Assembly: GCF_021391675.1 (NCBI RefSeq)
Contig: NZ_CP090095.1
Span: forward strand, 439,501-503,500
Reading direction: 5' to 3'
DNA length: 64,000 bases
Source: Neorhizobium galegae
GTDB lineage: Bacteria; Pseudomonadota; Alphaproteobacteria; Rhizobiales; Rhizobiaceae
Each line of letters begins with the position of its first letter. Within the stretch, counting starts at the first letter, position 1. The position numbers and the translations under genes were made by a program. Positions 8,970 through 17,442 of the stretch are shown in pieces. The notes beneath the pieces are model-generated. The model was not told the DNA's origin, made no database searches, and worked only from the letters and a program-made list of their open reading frames with translations.

Positions 8970-9869
8970 TCAGCGCTGCAGCGCCGCTCTGACTGCCGCG
9001 ATGTTGCTGGCATGAACCTCCTCGTAAGGCGCGAAATAGAGCACGGCGCCCGAGGCGACTTCCTCCTCCACGAAGGATTCTAAGGAGGGATCGATATCCT
9101 GACCTGCGGCGATTGCGCCCGCCATGTGGCGCAGATAGGCGCGGTTGGCATCGATGAGGTCCGGCCCATAACCGCCTGACGCAATCCGCTCCGCATCGCC
9201 ATGGGCCGGCAGGATTTTTGCGATCGGCCAGGAGGCCATCCGGGCGAGTTCGGCGATATGCGTGCCGATCTCGGCGGCTTCCGAAATATAGGTGACGGTG
9301 TCTTCCAGGGTGTCGCCGGCGAGCAGAAGCCGTTCGTCCGGCATCCAGACCACGTTGCCGTCGGCGCTGTGGATTGCGAAATGGTGGAGTTCGATCCGGC
9401 GGGTGCCGACCGTCAGCTCCAGCCGGCCGTCGAACAGGGTGGTCGGCATGACGAGCGGTGAGATCGGCGGGTTGGCGCTCTCGATCTTCTCTCGGTTTTC
9501 TTTCAGCGTCTCGGCCGTCAGCGTTAGCGCGATGATTTCGCAATCGGAAAAGATCGCGTTTCCGGCAATGTGATCCTTGTGCCAGTGACTGAGCACGACG
9601 CGGATCGTCGTAACGCCGAGCCGCTCCAGATGGGTGCGGATCGCCTTGGCGTGGTCGAGCGAGATATGCGTGTCATAGACCAGCGCCTCGCCGTGATCAA
9701 CGATCGCATAGGAGGCGACGCCGAGCGAATAGGCACCGTCGTCCAGCCAGTTCGCGGTTTTCGCATGCAGCCGTTTGCCAGGCACCCGCCCATCGTAATA
9801 GGCAAAGATGCCCGGATAGGGCTCGAGAATTCGAAGGGTCGAGGTCATTTCACTCATGATCGCATTCAC
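8970..9869 (-). CDS. MBL-fold metallo-hydrolase
   Basis: 299 residues of the metallo-beta-lactamase superfamily, binuclear zinc hydrolases acting on thioesters, lactones and similar bonds. The signature HWHKDH is at residues 95-100, followed by FAIHSADGNVVW, LLLAGDTLEDTV (bridging Asp) and LPAHGDAER with the last metal-binding His. No signal peptide. The ATG overlaps the stop of the upstream ybaK-like gene by four bases, so the two are translated from one message. The substrate is unknown. The fold and the Asp/His set are complete. Confidence 0.88.
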   Translation of the reverse strand: MNAIMSEMTSTLRILEPYPGIFAYYDGRVPGKRLHAKTANWLDDGAYSLGVASYAIVDHGEALVYDTHISLDHAKAIRTHLERLGVTTIRVVLSHWHKDHIAGNAIFSDCEIIALTLTAETLKENREKIESANPPISPLVMPTTLFDGRLELTVGTRRIELHHFAIHSADGNVVWMPDERLLLAGDTLEDTVTYISEAAEIGTHIAELARMASWPIAKILPAHGDAERIASGGYGPDLIDANRAYLRHMAGAIAAGQDIDPSLESFVEEEVASGAVLYFAPYEEVHASNIAAVRAALQR

Positions 9870-10339
9870 GCCACCAGCGGCGCGGCGACCGCCTTCAGTG
9901 CATCGCGGGCCGCCTTCGGGTCCAGCCGCAGCTGCAATCCGCGCTGGCCGCCATTGATGAAGACATGCGGTTCGTCGAGCGCGGTGATCTCGATCGCGGT
10001 CGGCACGAGCTTTTTCTGACCGAAGGGGCTGATGCCGCCGACATGATAGCCGGTCGCCCGCTCCGCATCGGCGGGCTTCATCATGCTTGCCGACTTGCCG
10101 CCGAATGCGGCCGCGAGCTTCTTCATCGAAACCTCGTGGTCCGACGGCACCACGACGCAGACCGCCTTGCCGTCTACCTCCGCCATCAGCGTCTTCAAGA
10201 CACGACGCGGCTCCTCGCCGATCGCCTCCGCCGCCTGCATCCCGATCCGGTCCGCATTCGGATCGTATTCGTAGGTGACTGAGGCAAAGGCGATGCCTGC
10301 CTTTTCGAGCATCTGGGTAGCACGGGTTGTCTTGGACAT
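9866..10339 (-). CDS. ybaK: Cys-tRNA(Pro)/Cys-tRNA(Cys) deacylase, YbaK type
   Basis: 157 residues, the normal size of single-domain YbaK editing proteins that hydrolyse Cys-tRNA(Pro) formed by prolyl-tRNA synthetase. Visible are the conserved RRVLKTLMAEVDGKAVCVVVPSDHEV strand region with the functional Lys, and the family hallmark GYHVGGISPFGQKK near residues 98-111. It is the first gene of a two-gene unit with the MBL hydrolase (ATGA overlap). It follows the ArsC-like gene by 15 bases and is probably part of the same transcript. Confidence 0.92.
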   Translation of the reverse strand: MSKTTRATQMLEKAGIAFASVTYEYDPNADRIGMQAAEAIGEEPRRVLKTLMAEVDGKAVCVVVPSDHEVSMKKLAAAFGGKSASMMKPADAERATGYHVGGISPFGQKKLVPTAIEITALDEPHVFINGGQRGLQLRLDPKAARDALKAVAAPLVA

Positions 10340-10354
10340 GGATGAATCCTGGTT

Positions 10355-10708
10355 TCAGATACCGGCAAAAGCCTCTTCATAAACCTCCGGCTTGAAACCG
10401 ACGATCAGCTTTCCGTCCGCTTCCAGCACCGGCCGCTTGATCATCGAAGGCTGGGCAAGCATCAGGGTGACCGCCTTCTCGCGATCGAGGTCTGTCTTGT
10501 CGGCGTCATCGATTTTCTTGAACGTGGTGCCGGCCCGGTTGAGCACGATCTCCCAGCCGGCGCGGTCCGTCCAGCTATCGAGATGAGCACGGTCGATGCC
10601 CTCGGCCTTGTAGTCGTGAAAGGTGTAGGTGATGCCCTTGCGGGCGAGCCAGTCGCGCGCCTTTTTCATCGTGTCGCAGTTCTTGATGCCGTAGATCGTG
10701 ATTGCCAT
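10355..10708 (-). CDS. ArsC/Spx-family protein, YffB-like
   Basis: 117 residues with a thioredoxin-like ArsC fold. It opens MAITIYGIKNCDTMKKAR, with a single Cys at position 11 as in YffB-type proteins, and retains the downstream IKRPVLE arginine segment used by ArsC enzymes. With one active-site Cys and no arsenic genes nearby, arsenate reduction is unlikely; a glutathione-dependent thiol reductase role has been proposed for relatives. The start at 10708 is preferred to an upstream TTG because homology to the family begins there. It heads the arsC-like / ybaK / MBL gene string. Confidence 0.87.
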   Translation of the reverse strand: MAITIYGIKNCDTMKKARDWLARKGITYTFHDYKAEGIDRAHLDSWTDRAGWEIVLNRAGTTFKKIDDADKTDLDREKAVTLMLAQPSMIKRPVLEADGKLIVGFKPEVYEEAFAGI

Positions 10709-10818
10709 CGAAGCCTCTTCATTCGGGCTCGACCGATACCAAGGGCACCCCTTGCCGTGCAAGCCTTTCGGCGTGGTTAACGGTTGTTATGTGACAGTTG
10801 CATGGCTCCCCTGTTCCG

Positions 10819-10833
10819 TTGTGCATTGCACAA
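10819..10833. promoter_or_regulatory. 15-bp palindrome upstream of small protein gene
   Basis: TTGTGCA-T-TGCACAA is a perfect 7-1-7 palindrome, 50-64 bases upstream of the small-protein ATG at 10883 and about 110 bases upstream of the divergent ArsC-like gene. Its GTGCA/TGCAC core looks like an operator for a dimeric regulator. GTGCA half-sites occur in rhizobial tra-box and PhaR-type sites, but the owner cannot be named. Confidence 0.45.
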
Positions 10834-10882
10834 AAACAGCACAGGCATCATATTTTAGCAGAACGAAAAAGGAGAGTTTCAC

Positions 10883-11047
10883 ATGTCCGTACAGAAAAAA
10901 ATTCGTGGCAGCGCCATTGGCCGCGCCTTTGCAGTTATGAGCGCCGCAATCTCGGTTTCGGCTGCCGTGGAAAACCATCGCCGCCCGAGCAACCGCGACC
11001 TGACCACCCTCGGCATCGACCCGAAGGCTTTCGATCGTCTCGGCTGA
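10883..11047 (+). CDS. Small conserved rhizobial-type protein, 54 aa
   Basis: A 54-residue reading frame with an excellent AGGAG eight bases before ATG. It starts MSVQKKIRGSAIGRAFAVMS, has a small-residue-rich middle (AAISVSAAVE) and ends with DLTTLGIDPKAFDRLG. The C-terminal LGIDPxAF pattern recurs in short orphan proteins of Rhizobiales as I remember them, but the function is unknown. The palindrome at 10819 and an AT-rich stretch (near 10850) upstream suggest regulated expression. No signal peptide or obvious membrane anchor. Confidence 0.7.
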   Translation: MSVQKKIRGSAIGRAFAVMSAAISVSAAVENHRRPSNRDLTTLGIDPKAFDRLG

Positions 11048-11185
11048 TCAGTCTTTCCCGGCCTTGCCTGGCTGGGGAGGGGCTTTGCATCTCAGCCTTA
11101 AGTATAAAGCTTTGCGGAGCACTCGCGGAAACTGTCCGTTAACCATGCCATCCTATATTCTCCTAATATTCCGGGAGGTGTGGAT

Positions 11186-12622
11186 TTGGTCGGGCAGGTT
11201 GTCAGGGAAGAAGCGCCGTCGGGCCCTGTGTCTGTCGACGGCGAGGTGTTGAAGCGGTCCGTCGCCAAACTGGCGAACGAGGCTTCCGCGCTCGGCCTCC
11301 ATCTGGTCGATATTGCCGGTGCTATCCAGGATACGGCTGCGCAATCCTCCGCACATGCAACATTGCTTGGCCGCCTGACGCAGTCCGCTCAATCGATCGC
11401 GGACGCCAACGGCCACGTTGCCCGCTCCCTTCAGGAATCCGACAAGCTGACTGCGAACGCGCGCAAGGTGCTCGGCGAGCAGGCTGAACAGCTTTCCGGC
11501 TCGATCACTGCGATCGATCACATGGTGCATGCGTCCCAGGAAATCGGCGCCGAGATCAAGCTGTTTTCCACGGCGCTCGGAGACGTTGGGCGTTTGGCAG
11601 ATGCGATCGGCATGATCGCCCGGCAGACGAACCTTCTGGCATTGAATGCCGCGATCGAAGCGGCGCGTGCGGGCGAAGCCGGCAAGGGTTTTGCTGTGGT
11701 CGCCGCGGAGGTACGCGCGCTGTCGCTGCAAACCTCCCAGACCACGAGTTCGATCCAGGCCACGCTCGACCAGTTGAACAGCCGCATCGACAAGCTGGTA
11801 ACGGCCGGCGAAGGCGCCAGCCAGTCGGCCGAGGGCGTCAAGACGACCGCGATGAAGGTTCAGGGGTCATTCAAGGGCGTCGAAGGCGTCATGACTCAGA
11901 TCCTCGACAAGGCGTCCTCGCTCGCCGGAACGACCGAAACGGTGGACCGGCAATGCGGCGAATTTGCCTCGTCGATTGCTTCCGCGGCAAGCGCGATCCT
12001 GAAATCCAATGACCAGTTGCAGCAGACCTCGTCCCGCGTCGGAGAGGTGGTGACGATTTCCGAGCGGATGATCCAGACGACGGCGAGCGCCGGCATCGAG
12101 ACCCCGGACACTCCCCATATCCGCGCCGTCATGGCCTATGCCGCCGAGGTTTCCTCCGCCTTCGAGGCAGGTATAAAATCCGGCCGCATCGATCTTGGCG
12201 CATTGTTCGACCGGCAATATGTTGCGATCCCCGGTAGCGATCCTGTCCAGTACATGACGCGCTTTACGGAGTTCACCGATACCGTGCTGCCGCCTATCCA
12301 GGAACGGGCGGCCGAAAGCGACGCGCAGGTCGCGTTCTGCGCCGCCATAGATGAAAACGGTTACCTGCCGACCCACAACCGAAAATTCTCGCAGCGCCAG
12401 CGTCCGGGCGACGTGACCTGGAATACCGCCAACTGCCGCAATCGACGCATCTTCAACGACCGCGTGGGCTTGGCGGCGGGCCGCAACAAGGAGCCTTTTC
12501 TGCTGCAGACCTACCGCCGCGACATGGGCGGCGGTGAATTTGTGCTGATGAAGGACATTTCCGCCCCGATCACCATCAACGGGCGCCATTGGGGCGGTCT
12601 GCGTCTCGCTATCAAGGTTTGA
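11186..12622 (+). CDS. Soluble methyl-accepting chemotaxis protein
   Basis: About 478 residues with no transmembrane segment, so a cytoplasmic receptor. The N-terminal half is the coiled-coil signalling domain, with the conserved hairpin [36 protein letters not shown] that contacts CheA/CheW. The C-terminal third (from about [18 protein letters not shown]) is a sensor-like domain with [15 protein letters not shown] and [16 protein letters not shown] segments seen in many alphaproteobacterial soluble receptors. No ATG fits. GGGAGG at 11173-11178 is one base from GTG 11180 but about seven bases from TTG 11186, so TTG is preferred. Ligand unknown; no che operon is nearby. Confidence 0.9.
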   Translation: MVGQVVREEAPSGPVSVDGEVLKRSVAKLANEASALGLHLVDIAGAIQDTAAQSSAHATLLGRLTQSAQSIADANGHVARSLQESDKLTANARKVLGEQAEQLSGSITAIDHMVHASQEIGAEIKLFSTALGDVGRLADAIGMIARQTNLLALNAAIEAARAGEAGKGFAVVAAEVRALSLQTSQTTSSIQATLDQLNSRIDKLVTAGEGASQSAEGVKTTAMKVQGSFKGVEGVMTQILDKASSLAGTTETVDRQCGEFASSIASAASAILKSNDQLQQTSSRVGEVVTISERMIQTTASAGIETPDTPHIRAVMAYAAEVSSAFEAGIKSGRIDLGALFDRQYVAIPGSDPVQYMTRFTEFTDTVLPPIQERAAESDAQVAFCAAIDENGYLPTHNRKFSQRQRPGDVTWNTANCRNRRIFNDRVGLAAGRNKEPFLLQTYRRDMGGGEFVLMKDISAPITINGRHWGGLRLAIKV

Positions 12623-12641
12623 TATCGGGAGGCGGCGTCGG

Positions 12642-13124
12642 TCATCCCGCGTAGGCCGCGTCCAGCGCTGCAATATCGATCTTCTTCATCGAGAACATGG
12701 CCTGCATGACGCGATAGGCGCGGGCGCTATCGCTGTCCGTCAGCATTTTCGGCATCCTGGTGTAATTGACCTGCCAGACCAGCCCGAAACGATCCGTCAG
12801 CCAGCCGCAAGGCTGTTGCTGGCCGCCCTCGACGAGCTTATCGTAATAGTGGTCGATCTCGTCCTGCGTCTCGCAATGGACAAGGAAGGAAACCGCGCCG
12901 TTGAACTTCGCCCAAGGTCCGCCGTTGATCGCCGCGAAATTCTGCCCCTCGAGCTCGAAGCCCATCGCCATCACCGAACCCTTGAGCCCGGGACCGGCAT
13001 CGCCAAAACGCGAGACATCGGTGATCCTCGAATCCTCGAATACCGAGATGTAGAAATTGACGGCTTCTTCCGCGTTGTTATCGAACCAGAGATGCGGAAC
13101 GATCTTATGCTTCTGGATGGCCAT
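12642..13124 (-). CDS. VOC-family protein (PhnB-like)
   Basis: 160 residues of the glyoxalase/dioxygenase (VOC) fold. It opens KIVPHLWFDNNAEEAVNFYISVFEDS, typical of the PhnB / 3-demethylubiquinone-like subgroup, and has the later NGGPWAKFNGAVSFLVHCE and CGWLTDRFGLVWQV segments. These proteins are usually cytoplasmic and of unknown substrate. The start at 13124 has GAGGAGAG upstream and matches where the domain begins. Convergent with the chemotaxis receptor (19-base gap). Confidence 0.88.
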   Translation of the reverse strand: MAIQKHKIVPHLWFDNNAEEAVNFYISVFEDSRITDVSRFGDAGPGLKGSVMAMGFELEGQNFAAINGGPWAKFNGAVSFLVHCETQDEIDHYYDKLVEGGQQQPCGWLTDRFGLVWQVNYTRMPKMLTDSDSARAYRVMQAMFSMKKIDIAALDAAYAG

Positions 13125-13200
13125 TGTTCTCTCCTCAAATGGGCGACCTTCCATAGGACGCTCAGGCGCCCGCCGATCCGACTCGCCTGGCAAAATTCTT

Positions 13201-13890
13201 TCAGATCATCATGCGGAGCTGTTCCGGCCGTGTCGGATAGGCAGGAGCATTCGGATCGAAGCTCCATCTTCCGAATTCCTCGTGCCGCGTCTCGCCGTAA
13301 TGGCTGTAGACCAGCATGAACTCGCCGGCGATCCAGGCATAATTCCGCTCGATGGGCATGGGTTCTATGCGCCCGCAGCCATAGATCAGCGTTACATGCG
13401 GAGCAGTGTCCGCCATCCAGTAGTTCGGAAGGTTGTGACGGGCGAGAGCGCGGCGCAGCATCTGCGCGAACTGGACGACCACCGGATTGCCCCTGGCGCG
13501 ATAGAGGGCGAGATGACGCTTGCCTCCGAACAGGGCGCTGCTGTCGAGCGTGACCGGGACAGGTCTCGCCTTGAGGCTGGCTGCGACCATTTTGGTTGCC
13601 TCGATAAGCGGCATGGGTGGTTCTTCGAACTGTTCCACGCAGAGCAGGCTCATATGGAGAAGATCGGCGGGATGGGCATCGCGGGTATTCTCGTTCGCGG
13701 CGTGGATCATTGCGTCGCCATGCATGACGAGACCGAGGGGAGCCGACGGCTTGAGCACGAACATGAGCTTGCTCTTGCGCCGGGCAGGCGGGGTCGGTTT
13801 CGAAAGCCAGCCTTCGCCAAAGGGGAGCGAAGGCTGGCCAGCGTGCTTGCGCAAGCTCATCTTGCTACCGTCATAGTAATGCGACCTCAT
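13201..13890 (-). CDS. 2H phosphoesterase / 2'-5' RNA ligase-like protein
   Basis: 229 residues containing two HxS/T motifs, LLHMSLLCV and PHVTLIYGCG, about 85 residues apart. That is the signature of the 2H (LigT) phosphoesterase superfamily acting on 2',3'-cyclic nucleotides or RNA ends. The N-terminal ~35 residues are basic and Pro-rich. The chosen ATG (13890) and an alternative ATG (13860) both lack a strong ribosome site. Biological substrate unknown. No RNA-repair partner is adjacent. Confidence 0.8.
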   Translation of the reverse strand: MRSHYYDGSKMSLRKHAGQPSLPFGEGWLSKPTPPARRKSKLMFVLKPSAPLGLVMHGDAMIHAANENTRDAHPADLLHMSLLCVEQFEEPPMPLIEATKMVAASLKARPVPVTLDSSALFGGKRHLALYRARGNPVVVQFAQMLRRALARHNLPNYWMADTAPHVTLIYGCGRIEPMPIERNYAWIAGEFMLVYSHYGETRHEEFGRWSFDPNAPAYPTRPEQLRMMI

Positions 13891-13960
13891 GCCGTTGAAC
13901 GAAATCTAGCGGGGCTCCCTGGATGAGTAAAGAACAAATGCGGAACAATTGCAATCATGG

Positions 13961-14200
13961 TTAATTCGCGAGCCGGTCCGGCAACGGCTTTAGTTGATAG
14001 GCCTGCCAGAAAAAGCTGTCGGCGGCAGCCTGATCCTAGGAGAAGTTGCGGGCTTCCTTGATCTTGCCGTCCTCGATGCGGAAGGCGAGCACCCACACCG
14101 TATCGACATTGGCGCCGTCACGGTTCGACCAGCCCCGATGCATGTCGATCACCCAGTTTTCGTCGGCCATCAGTGCGATGAGTTCCGCGCGAAAGATCGA
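13961..14200 (-). pseudogene. NTF2/SnoaL-like protein remnant with internal stop
   Basis: Reading the minus strand from about 14200 gives FRAELIALMADENWVIDMHRGWSN, then DGANVDTVWVLAFRIEDGKIKEARNFS, a TAG at 14037-14039, and in the same frame DQAAADSFFWQAYQLKPLPD and a final TAA at 13961. This is the C-terminal half of a nuclear-transport-factor-2-like (SnoaL) protein broken by one stop codon. The N-terminal half is missing and replaced by unrelated sequence in another frame. No start codon remains. Confidence 0.65.
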
Positions 14201-14360
14201 ACTGGCTGATACCGTCGAGCCAGAGCTCCGACTTCTCGCCCGGCACGGCGAGCGTTGCGCCTCGGTTCTCGAAGGAAATTTTACGGGTCTGAATATCCTC
14301 CGCGAGGGCGGCGGAGGTCATCACCGCGATGCAGAAGGTTGAAACAGCTGTGGCTTTCAT
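14201..14360 (-). pseudogene. Signal-peptide-bearing N-terminal remnant, probably alpha/beta hydrolase
   Basis: ATG at 14360 opens a typical export signal (MKATAVSTFCIAVMTSAALAEDIQ) followed by ISFENRGATLA, which resembles the first strand of secreted alpha/beta hydrolases. It then passes directly into VPGEKSELWLDGISQFD, which resembles the last strand and catalytic-His region of such enzymes. This implies a large internal deletion. The frame then runs out across the NTF2-like remnant. Not expected to make a functional protein; the family call is tentative. Confidence 0.45.
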
Positions 14361-14455
14361 TGCGTTCTCCTGTCTCGTGTCGAACGACGGGAGGTTCGCA
14401 GCTTTGCCGCGGCGGCACAGGCGCGGTTCTTGGCGTTCGTTATGCGATTATTGCT

Positions 14456-15244
14456 TCAATTGGCTCTGAAGGCAGCGGGCGTCGTGCCCGTCTGGCGACG
14501 GAAATGCTGGCCGAACCGCGAGACGTCTTCATAACCGACGCGGGCGGCCACGGAGGAGATCGGCAGGCGGGTGGCCTTCAGGAACAGTTTCGCCAGCTCC
14601 ATCCGTTCATGAATGACATATTGAAGCGGCGATCGGCCGAGCGCCTTGGTAAATGCCCGCACGAAATGAAAACGGCTCATCGCCGCTTCGGCTGCCATGT
14701 CTTGCAGCGACAGATTGGCCGCGAGGTTGTCGTGAATGTAGTCGAGTGCGCGGTGCAGGCGTCGGTCGTCGATGCCGACAAGCCTCGGCTGGGCCGGAGC
14801 CAGGATCTGGGCGAGGTGTGCCGCGAGCGCCAATTGCATCGTTTCGCGATAGAGCGCCGACGCATGACCGGCGATCGAGACCGTCTGATGCGCAAGCTGC
14901 GCCAGCAACGGGTCGAAGGCGCCAACGACAGGCCGGAAGTCCGAATGATGTTCGAAGCCCACATCGGTGAGCAGGTTTTCGGGCACTTCGAGCTTCAGGA
15001 AAGACAGCGCCTCGTCGTATTCGCAGATGCCCGTCGCACCGGCCGGCAGGATCCAGCCTTCGCCGGCTTTCAGCGGCACATGTAGCCGTTTGTCAGAGCC
15101 GATGGCGATCCGGTGGCGCTCCTGATCGACGAGAAAAAGCCCGAGCGCCAGGCGCGATATCACAAAGCGTCCGCCGCCGGGAGGCGTATGCAGCCTCTCC
15201 GCCGTCAATCGCGCTTTTCCAGCCAAAGCTTTTGATCCGCTCAT
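14456..15244 (-). CDS. AraC-family transcriptional regulator
   Basis: 262 residues. The N-terminal ~150 residues form a cupin-like sensing domain. The C-terminal ~100 residues hold two helix-turn-helix motifs, the first in LSLQDMAAEAAMSRFHFVRAFTKALGRSP and the second in LPISSVAARVGYEDVSRFGQHFRRQTGTTPAAFR, the canonical AraC/XylS ending. Divergent from ogt, with a 7-bp inverted repeat (GAAGTTC...GAACTTC, 15270-15300) between them. The remnants downstream (13961-14360) may have been its former target genes. Inducer unknown. Confidence 0.92.
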   Translation of the reverse strand: MSGSKALAGKARLTAERLHTPPGGGRFVISRLALGLFLVDQERHRIAIGSDKRLHVPLKAGEGWILPAGATGICEYDEALSFLKLEVPENLLTDVGFEHHSDFRPVVGAFDPLLAQLAHQTVSIAGHASALYRETMQLALAAHLAQILAPAQPRLVGIDDRRLHRALDYIHDNLAANLSLQDMAAEAAMSRFHFVRAFTKALGRSPLQYVIHERMELAKLFLKATRLPISSVAARVGYEDVSRFGQHFRRQTGTTPAAFRAN

Positions 15245-15269
15245 GGGGAAAATTTAAGGAGCGGCTGGA

Positions 15270-15300
15270 GAAGTTCAACCAACAGTTCTGTGAGAACTTC
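15270..15300. promoter_or_regulatory. Inverted repeat between araC-type gene and ogt
   Basis: GAAGTTC (15270-15276) and GAACTTC (15294-15300) are perfect inverted half-sites separated by 17 bases, lying in the divergent promoter region. They could be bound by the adjacent AraC-type regulator. Seven-base arms are short, so chance is possible. Confidence 0.3.
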
Positions 15301-15380
15301 GCCCTTGCAGGCAAGAAACGGGTTGCATCCCCGGGCCTGAGGCACGATTTTAAGGTCAATCGCAATGCGGAGGTTTCCTC

Positions 15381-15938
15381 ATGACAACGCATCAATACCT
15401 GATTTTTCAAACCGCAGCCGGCTTCTGCGGCATCGCCTGGAATGAGGTCGGTATCACTCGTTTCCAACTGCCCACCAAAAGCGCGGATTCGACCGAGAAG
15501 CTGTTGCTGCGCCGGCTGCCTGAAGCCGAGCCGGGCACGCCGCCGGCCGAGGTTCTGGAAGCTGTCGACGCCGTGAAGCGTTATTTTGCGGGCGAAGAAG
15601 TCGATTTCTCGAAGGTCAGGCTGGATCTCGAAGGTCAGGACGATTTCTTCAAGCAGATTTATGCCGCCGCCCGCCGGATCGGCTGGGGGCACACCACGAC
15701 CTATGGCGCGATCGCCAAGGAACTCGGTGCCGGTCCTGAGGCCGCTCGCGACGTCGGCCAGGCAATGGCGAAAAACCCCGTGGCGCTGATCATCCCATGC
15801 CACCGCGTGCTTGCAGCCGGCGGCAAGATCGGCGGGTTCTCGGCTCCGGGCGGTTCGACTTCGAAGACCCGCATGCTTGAACTCGAAGGCGTGCGCCTGA
15901 CGCCGCCGGAGCCGGCACAGCAATCCCTGGGGTTCTGA
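15381..15938 (+). CDS. ogt: Methylated-DNA--protein-cysteine methyltransferase
   Basis: 185 residues. The enzyme repairs O6-alkylguanine by transferring the alkyl group to its own Cys140 in the strictly conserved IIPCHRVLAAGG motif; it is a suicide enzyme in the cytoplasm. The helix-turn-helix region GWGHTTTYGAIAKELGAG (about residues 101-118) and VGQAMAKNPVALIIPC are intact. The N-terminal domain is the degenerate RNase-H-like fold of the family. A single-gene unit; naming as ogt rather than ada is because no AraC-type Ada domain is fused. Confidence 0.93.
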   Translation: MTTHQYLIFQTAAGFCGIAWNEVGITRFQLPTKSADSTEKLLLRRLPEAEPGTPPAEVLEAVDAVKRYFAGEEVDFSKVRLDLEGQDDFFKQIYAAARRIGWGHTTTYGAIAKELGAGPEAARDVGQAMAKNPVALIIPCHRVLAAGGKIGGFSAPGGSTSKTRMLELEGVRLTPPEPAQQSLGF

Positions 15939-16075
15939 AACATCCTTCCAGGCCCTCTATCGCGGCGGGTACCATGAAGGTCCAAGGAATGGCGATTGCT
16001 ATGTTCCTGCGAACTTGATCTGCTGGGTCTGTGCCACATGCTTGCCGGCTGGCCAACATGATGCTTCGGTGACCC

Positions 16076-16444
16076 GCATGTGTATGCGGCGGGCAAGGCG
16101 GCGCTGCACGCGTTCGCACGCGGGTGGCTCAACGAACTCAAGGGCAGGAATATCCGGGTGAACGTGCTGCACCGGGGCCGATCGCCACGCCGATGCAGGA
16201 CCAAGTTCTCACCGAGGAGGCGAAGCGGATGTTCGAATCCCTCATCCCGCGGGAAAAGATGGGTCGTCCTGAGGAAATTGCGGCGGCCACGCTGTTTCTT
16301 GCTTCAGACGATTCGAGCTTTGAGCGCGGCTTCGTCGGCATGACGCGGCTGCCGGTTGTACTCGACGACCTTCTGGCGGCGCGTGAAGCGCTGATCAGCG
16401 AAATGGTCGGCGTAGCGATCGATATGGAGATAGGAAACCTGTGA
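16076..16444 (+). pseudogene. SDR oxidoreductase remnant, frameshifted
   Basis: One frame reads HVYAAGKAALHAFARGW then LNELKGRNIRVNVLHRG, which contains the SDR catalytic YxxxK. The next frame continues PIATPMQDQVLTEEAKRMFE and MGRPEEIAAATLFLASDDSS, the C-terminal part of a classical short-chain dehydrogenase. The break is near 16175. The NAD-binding N-terminus (TGxxxGxG) is missing. The normal VNGxxxxVDGG ending is replaced by about 40 unrelated residues to the stop at 16444. Not functional. Confidence 0.75.
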
Positions 16445-16474
16445 TCTTGGCATTCTGATCCGCGCTTTCGCATG

Positions 16475-17389
16475 TCAGGCGTGGCGCGACAGGAACTCGG
16501 ACACCTTTCCAAGGCAAAGAGTCTTCTCCTCGACATGCGGCATGTGGCTCGAGTTCTCGAACAACACCCATTCGCAGCCCTTGACCCTGTCGACATAGGG
16601 CTTGACCACGAGCGGTGTCGCCTCGTCATATCTTCCGGAAATCAGCAGGGTTGGCGCATCGATGAGATGCAGGCGATCCTCGATCGTCCAGTCCTTCATC
16701 GTGCCGACAACATGGAATTCGGTCGGGCCGTTCATGTTGCGATAGACGGTGTTGTCCTCGTCCATGATTGCGAAGGTGCGTGCGACTTCCGGCGGCCACG
16801 GGGTCACTCGGCAGACATGGCGATCATAGAAGATACGCGATGCCGCGACATATTCGGGGTCGGTGATGGTGCCGGCCTTCTCGTGCTTCAGCAGCGTATC
16901 CTGCACATCCTCCGGCAGTTCCTCGCGCAGGCGGTTGGCTTCCGAGACCCAGGTGTGCATGTTGGCTGGCGAATTGGCGATGACAAGCGCCTTCAGGCCC
17001 TTTGGCTGGCGCACGGCATGTTCGGCACCGAGCATGCCACCCCAGGACTGGCCGAGAAAGGCGTAACGATCCTGGATGCCGAGATGGGCGAGAAGCGCGT
17101 CTAGCTCTTCGAGGAAGAGGGAAGGGGTCCAGAAATCCGGGCCCTTTTCCGGCAGGCGGGTGGAGTTTCCGTTGCCGATCTGGTCGTAATGGATGACGGC
17201 TCGCCCGTCGATTTCAGTGATGCCCTTGAAGCTGTCGACATAGTCATGCGTGCAGCCAGGGCCGCCATGGGCAACGACCAGCGGCAGCTTGCCGCTATCG
17301 AGCGAGCCCGTGATGCGATACCAGGTCCGGTAGTCGCGAAAGGGTAGAAAGCCTTCCTTGGACGCAATTGCGAGCACGTGCATCTCCAT
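16475..17389 (-). CDS. Proline-iminopeptidase-family alpha/beta hydrolase (copy 1)
   Basis: 304 residues of the S33 proline iminopeptidase / amino-acid amidase family, cytoplasmic serine hydrolases that release N-terminal proline or hydrolyse amides. The oxyanion motif HGGPG is at residues 41-45 and the nucleophile elbow GQSWGG has Ser115. The acid residue lies in [10 protein letters not shown] and the catalytic His in SSHMPHVE near the C-terminus. It starts 53 bases downstream of the LuxR-type gene on the same strand, so it is probably co-transcribed with it. A paralogue lies on the other side of the regulator. Substrate in this context is probably an amide or small peptide (inference). Confidence 0.9.
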   Translation of the reverse strand: MEMHVLAIASKEGFLPFRDYRTWYRITGSLDSGKLPLVVAHGGPGCTHDYVDSFKGITEIDGRAVIHYDQIGNGNSTRLPEKGPDFWTPSLFLEELDALLAHLGIQDRYAFLGQSWGGMLGAEHAVRQPKGLKALVIANSPANMHTWVSEANRLREELPEDVQDTLLKHEKAGTITDPEYVAASRIFYDRHVCRVTPWPPEVARTFAIMDEDNTVYRNMNGPTEFHVVGTMKDWTIEDRLHLIDAPTLLISGRYDEATPLVVKPYVDRVKGCEWVLFENSSHMPHVEEKTLCLGKVSEFLSRHA

Positions 17390-17442
17390 GTCGTGACGAG
17401 CGATGGTGAAGCATAGCCCGGCAAAAAACGGTTCGGCAGCTA

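Noticed and set aside
10355..10708. Arsenate reductase
   Set aside because: Only one active-site cysteine, no ars genes nearby, and closer resemblance to YffB-type proteins.
10819..10833. Calling the TTGTGCATTGCACAA palindrome a quorum-sensing tra/lux box
   Set aside because: The half-sites are similar, but there is no luxI/traI or luxR gene near it, and other GTGCA-type operators fit as well. Kept only as an unassigned palindrome.
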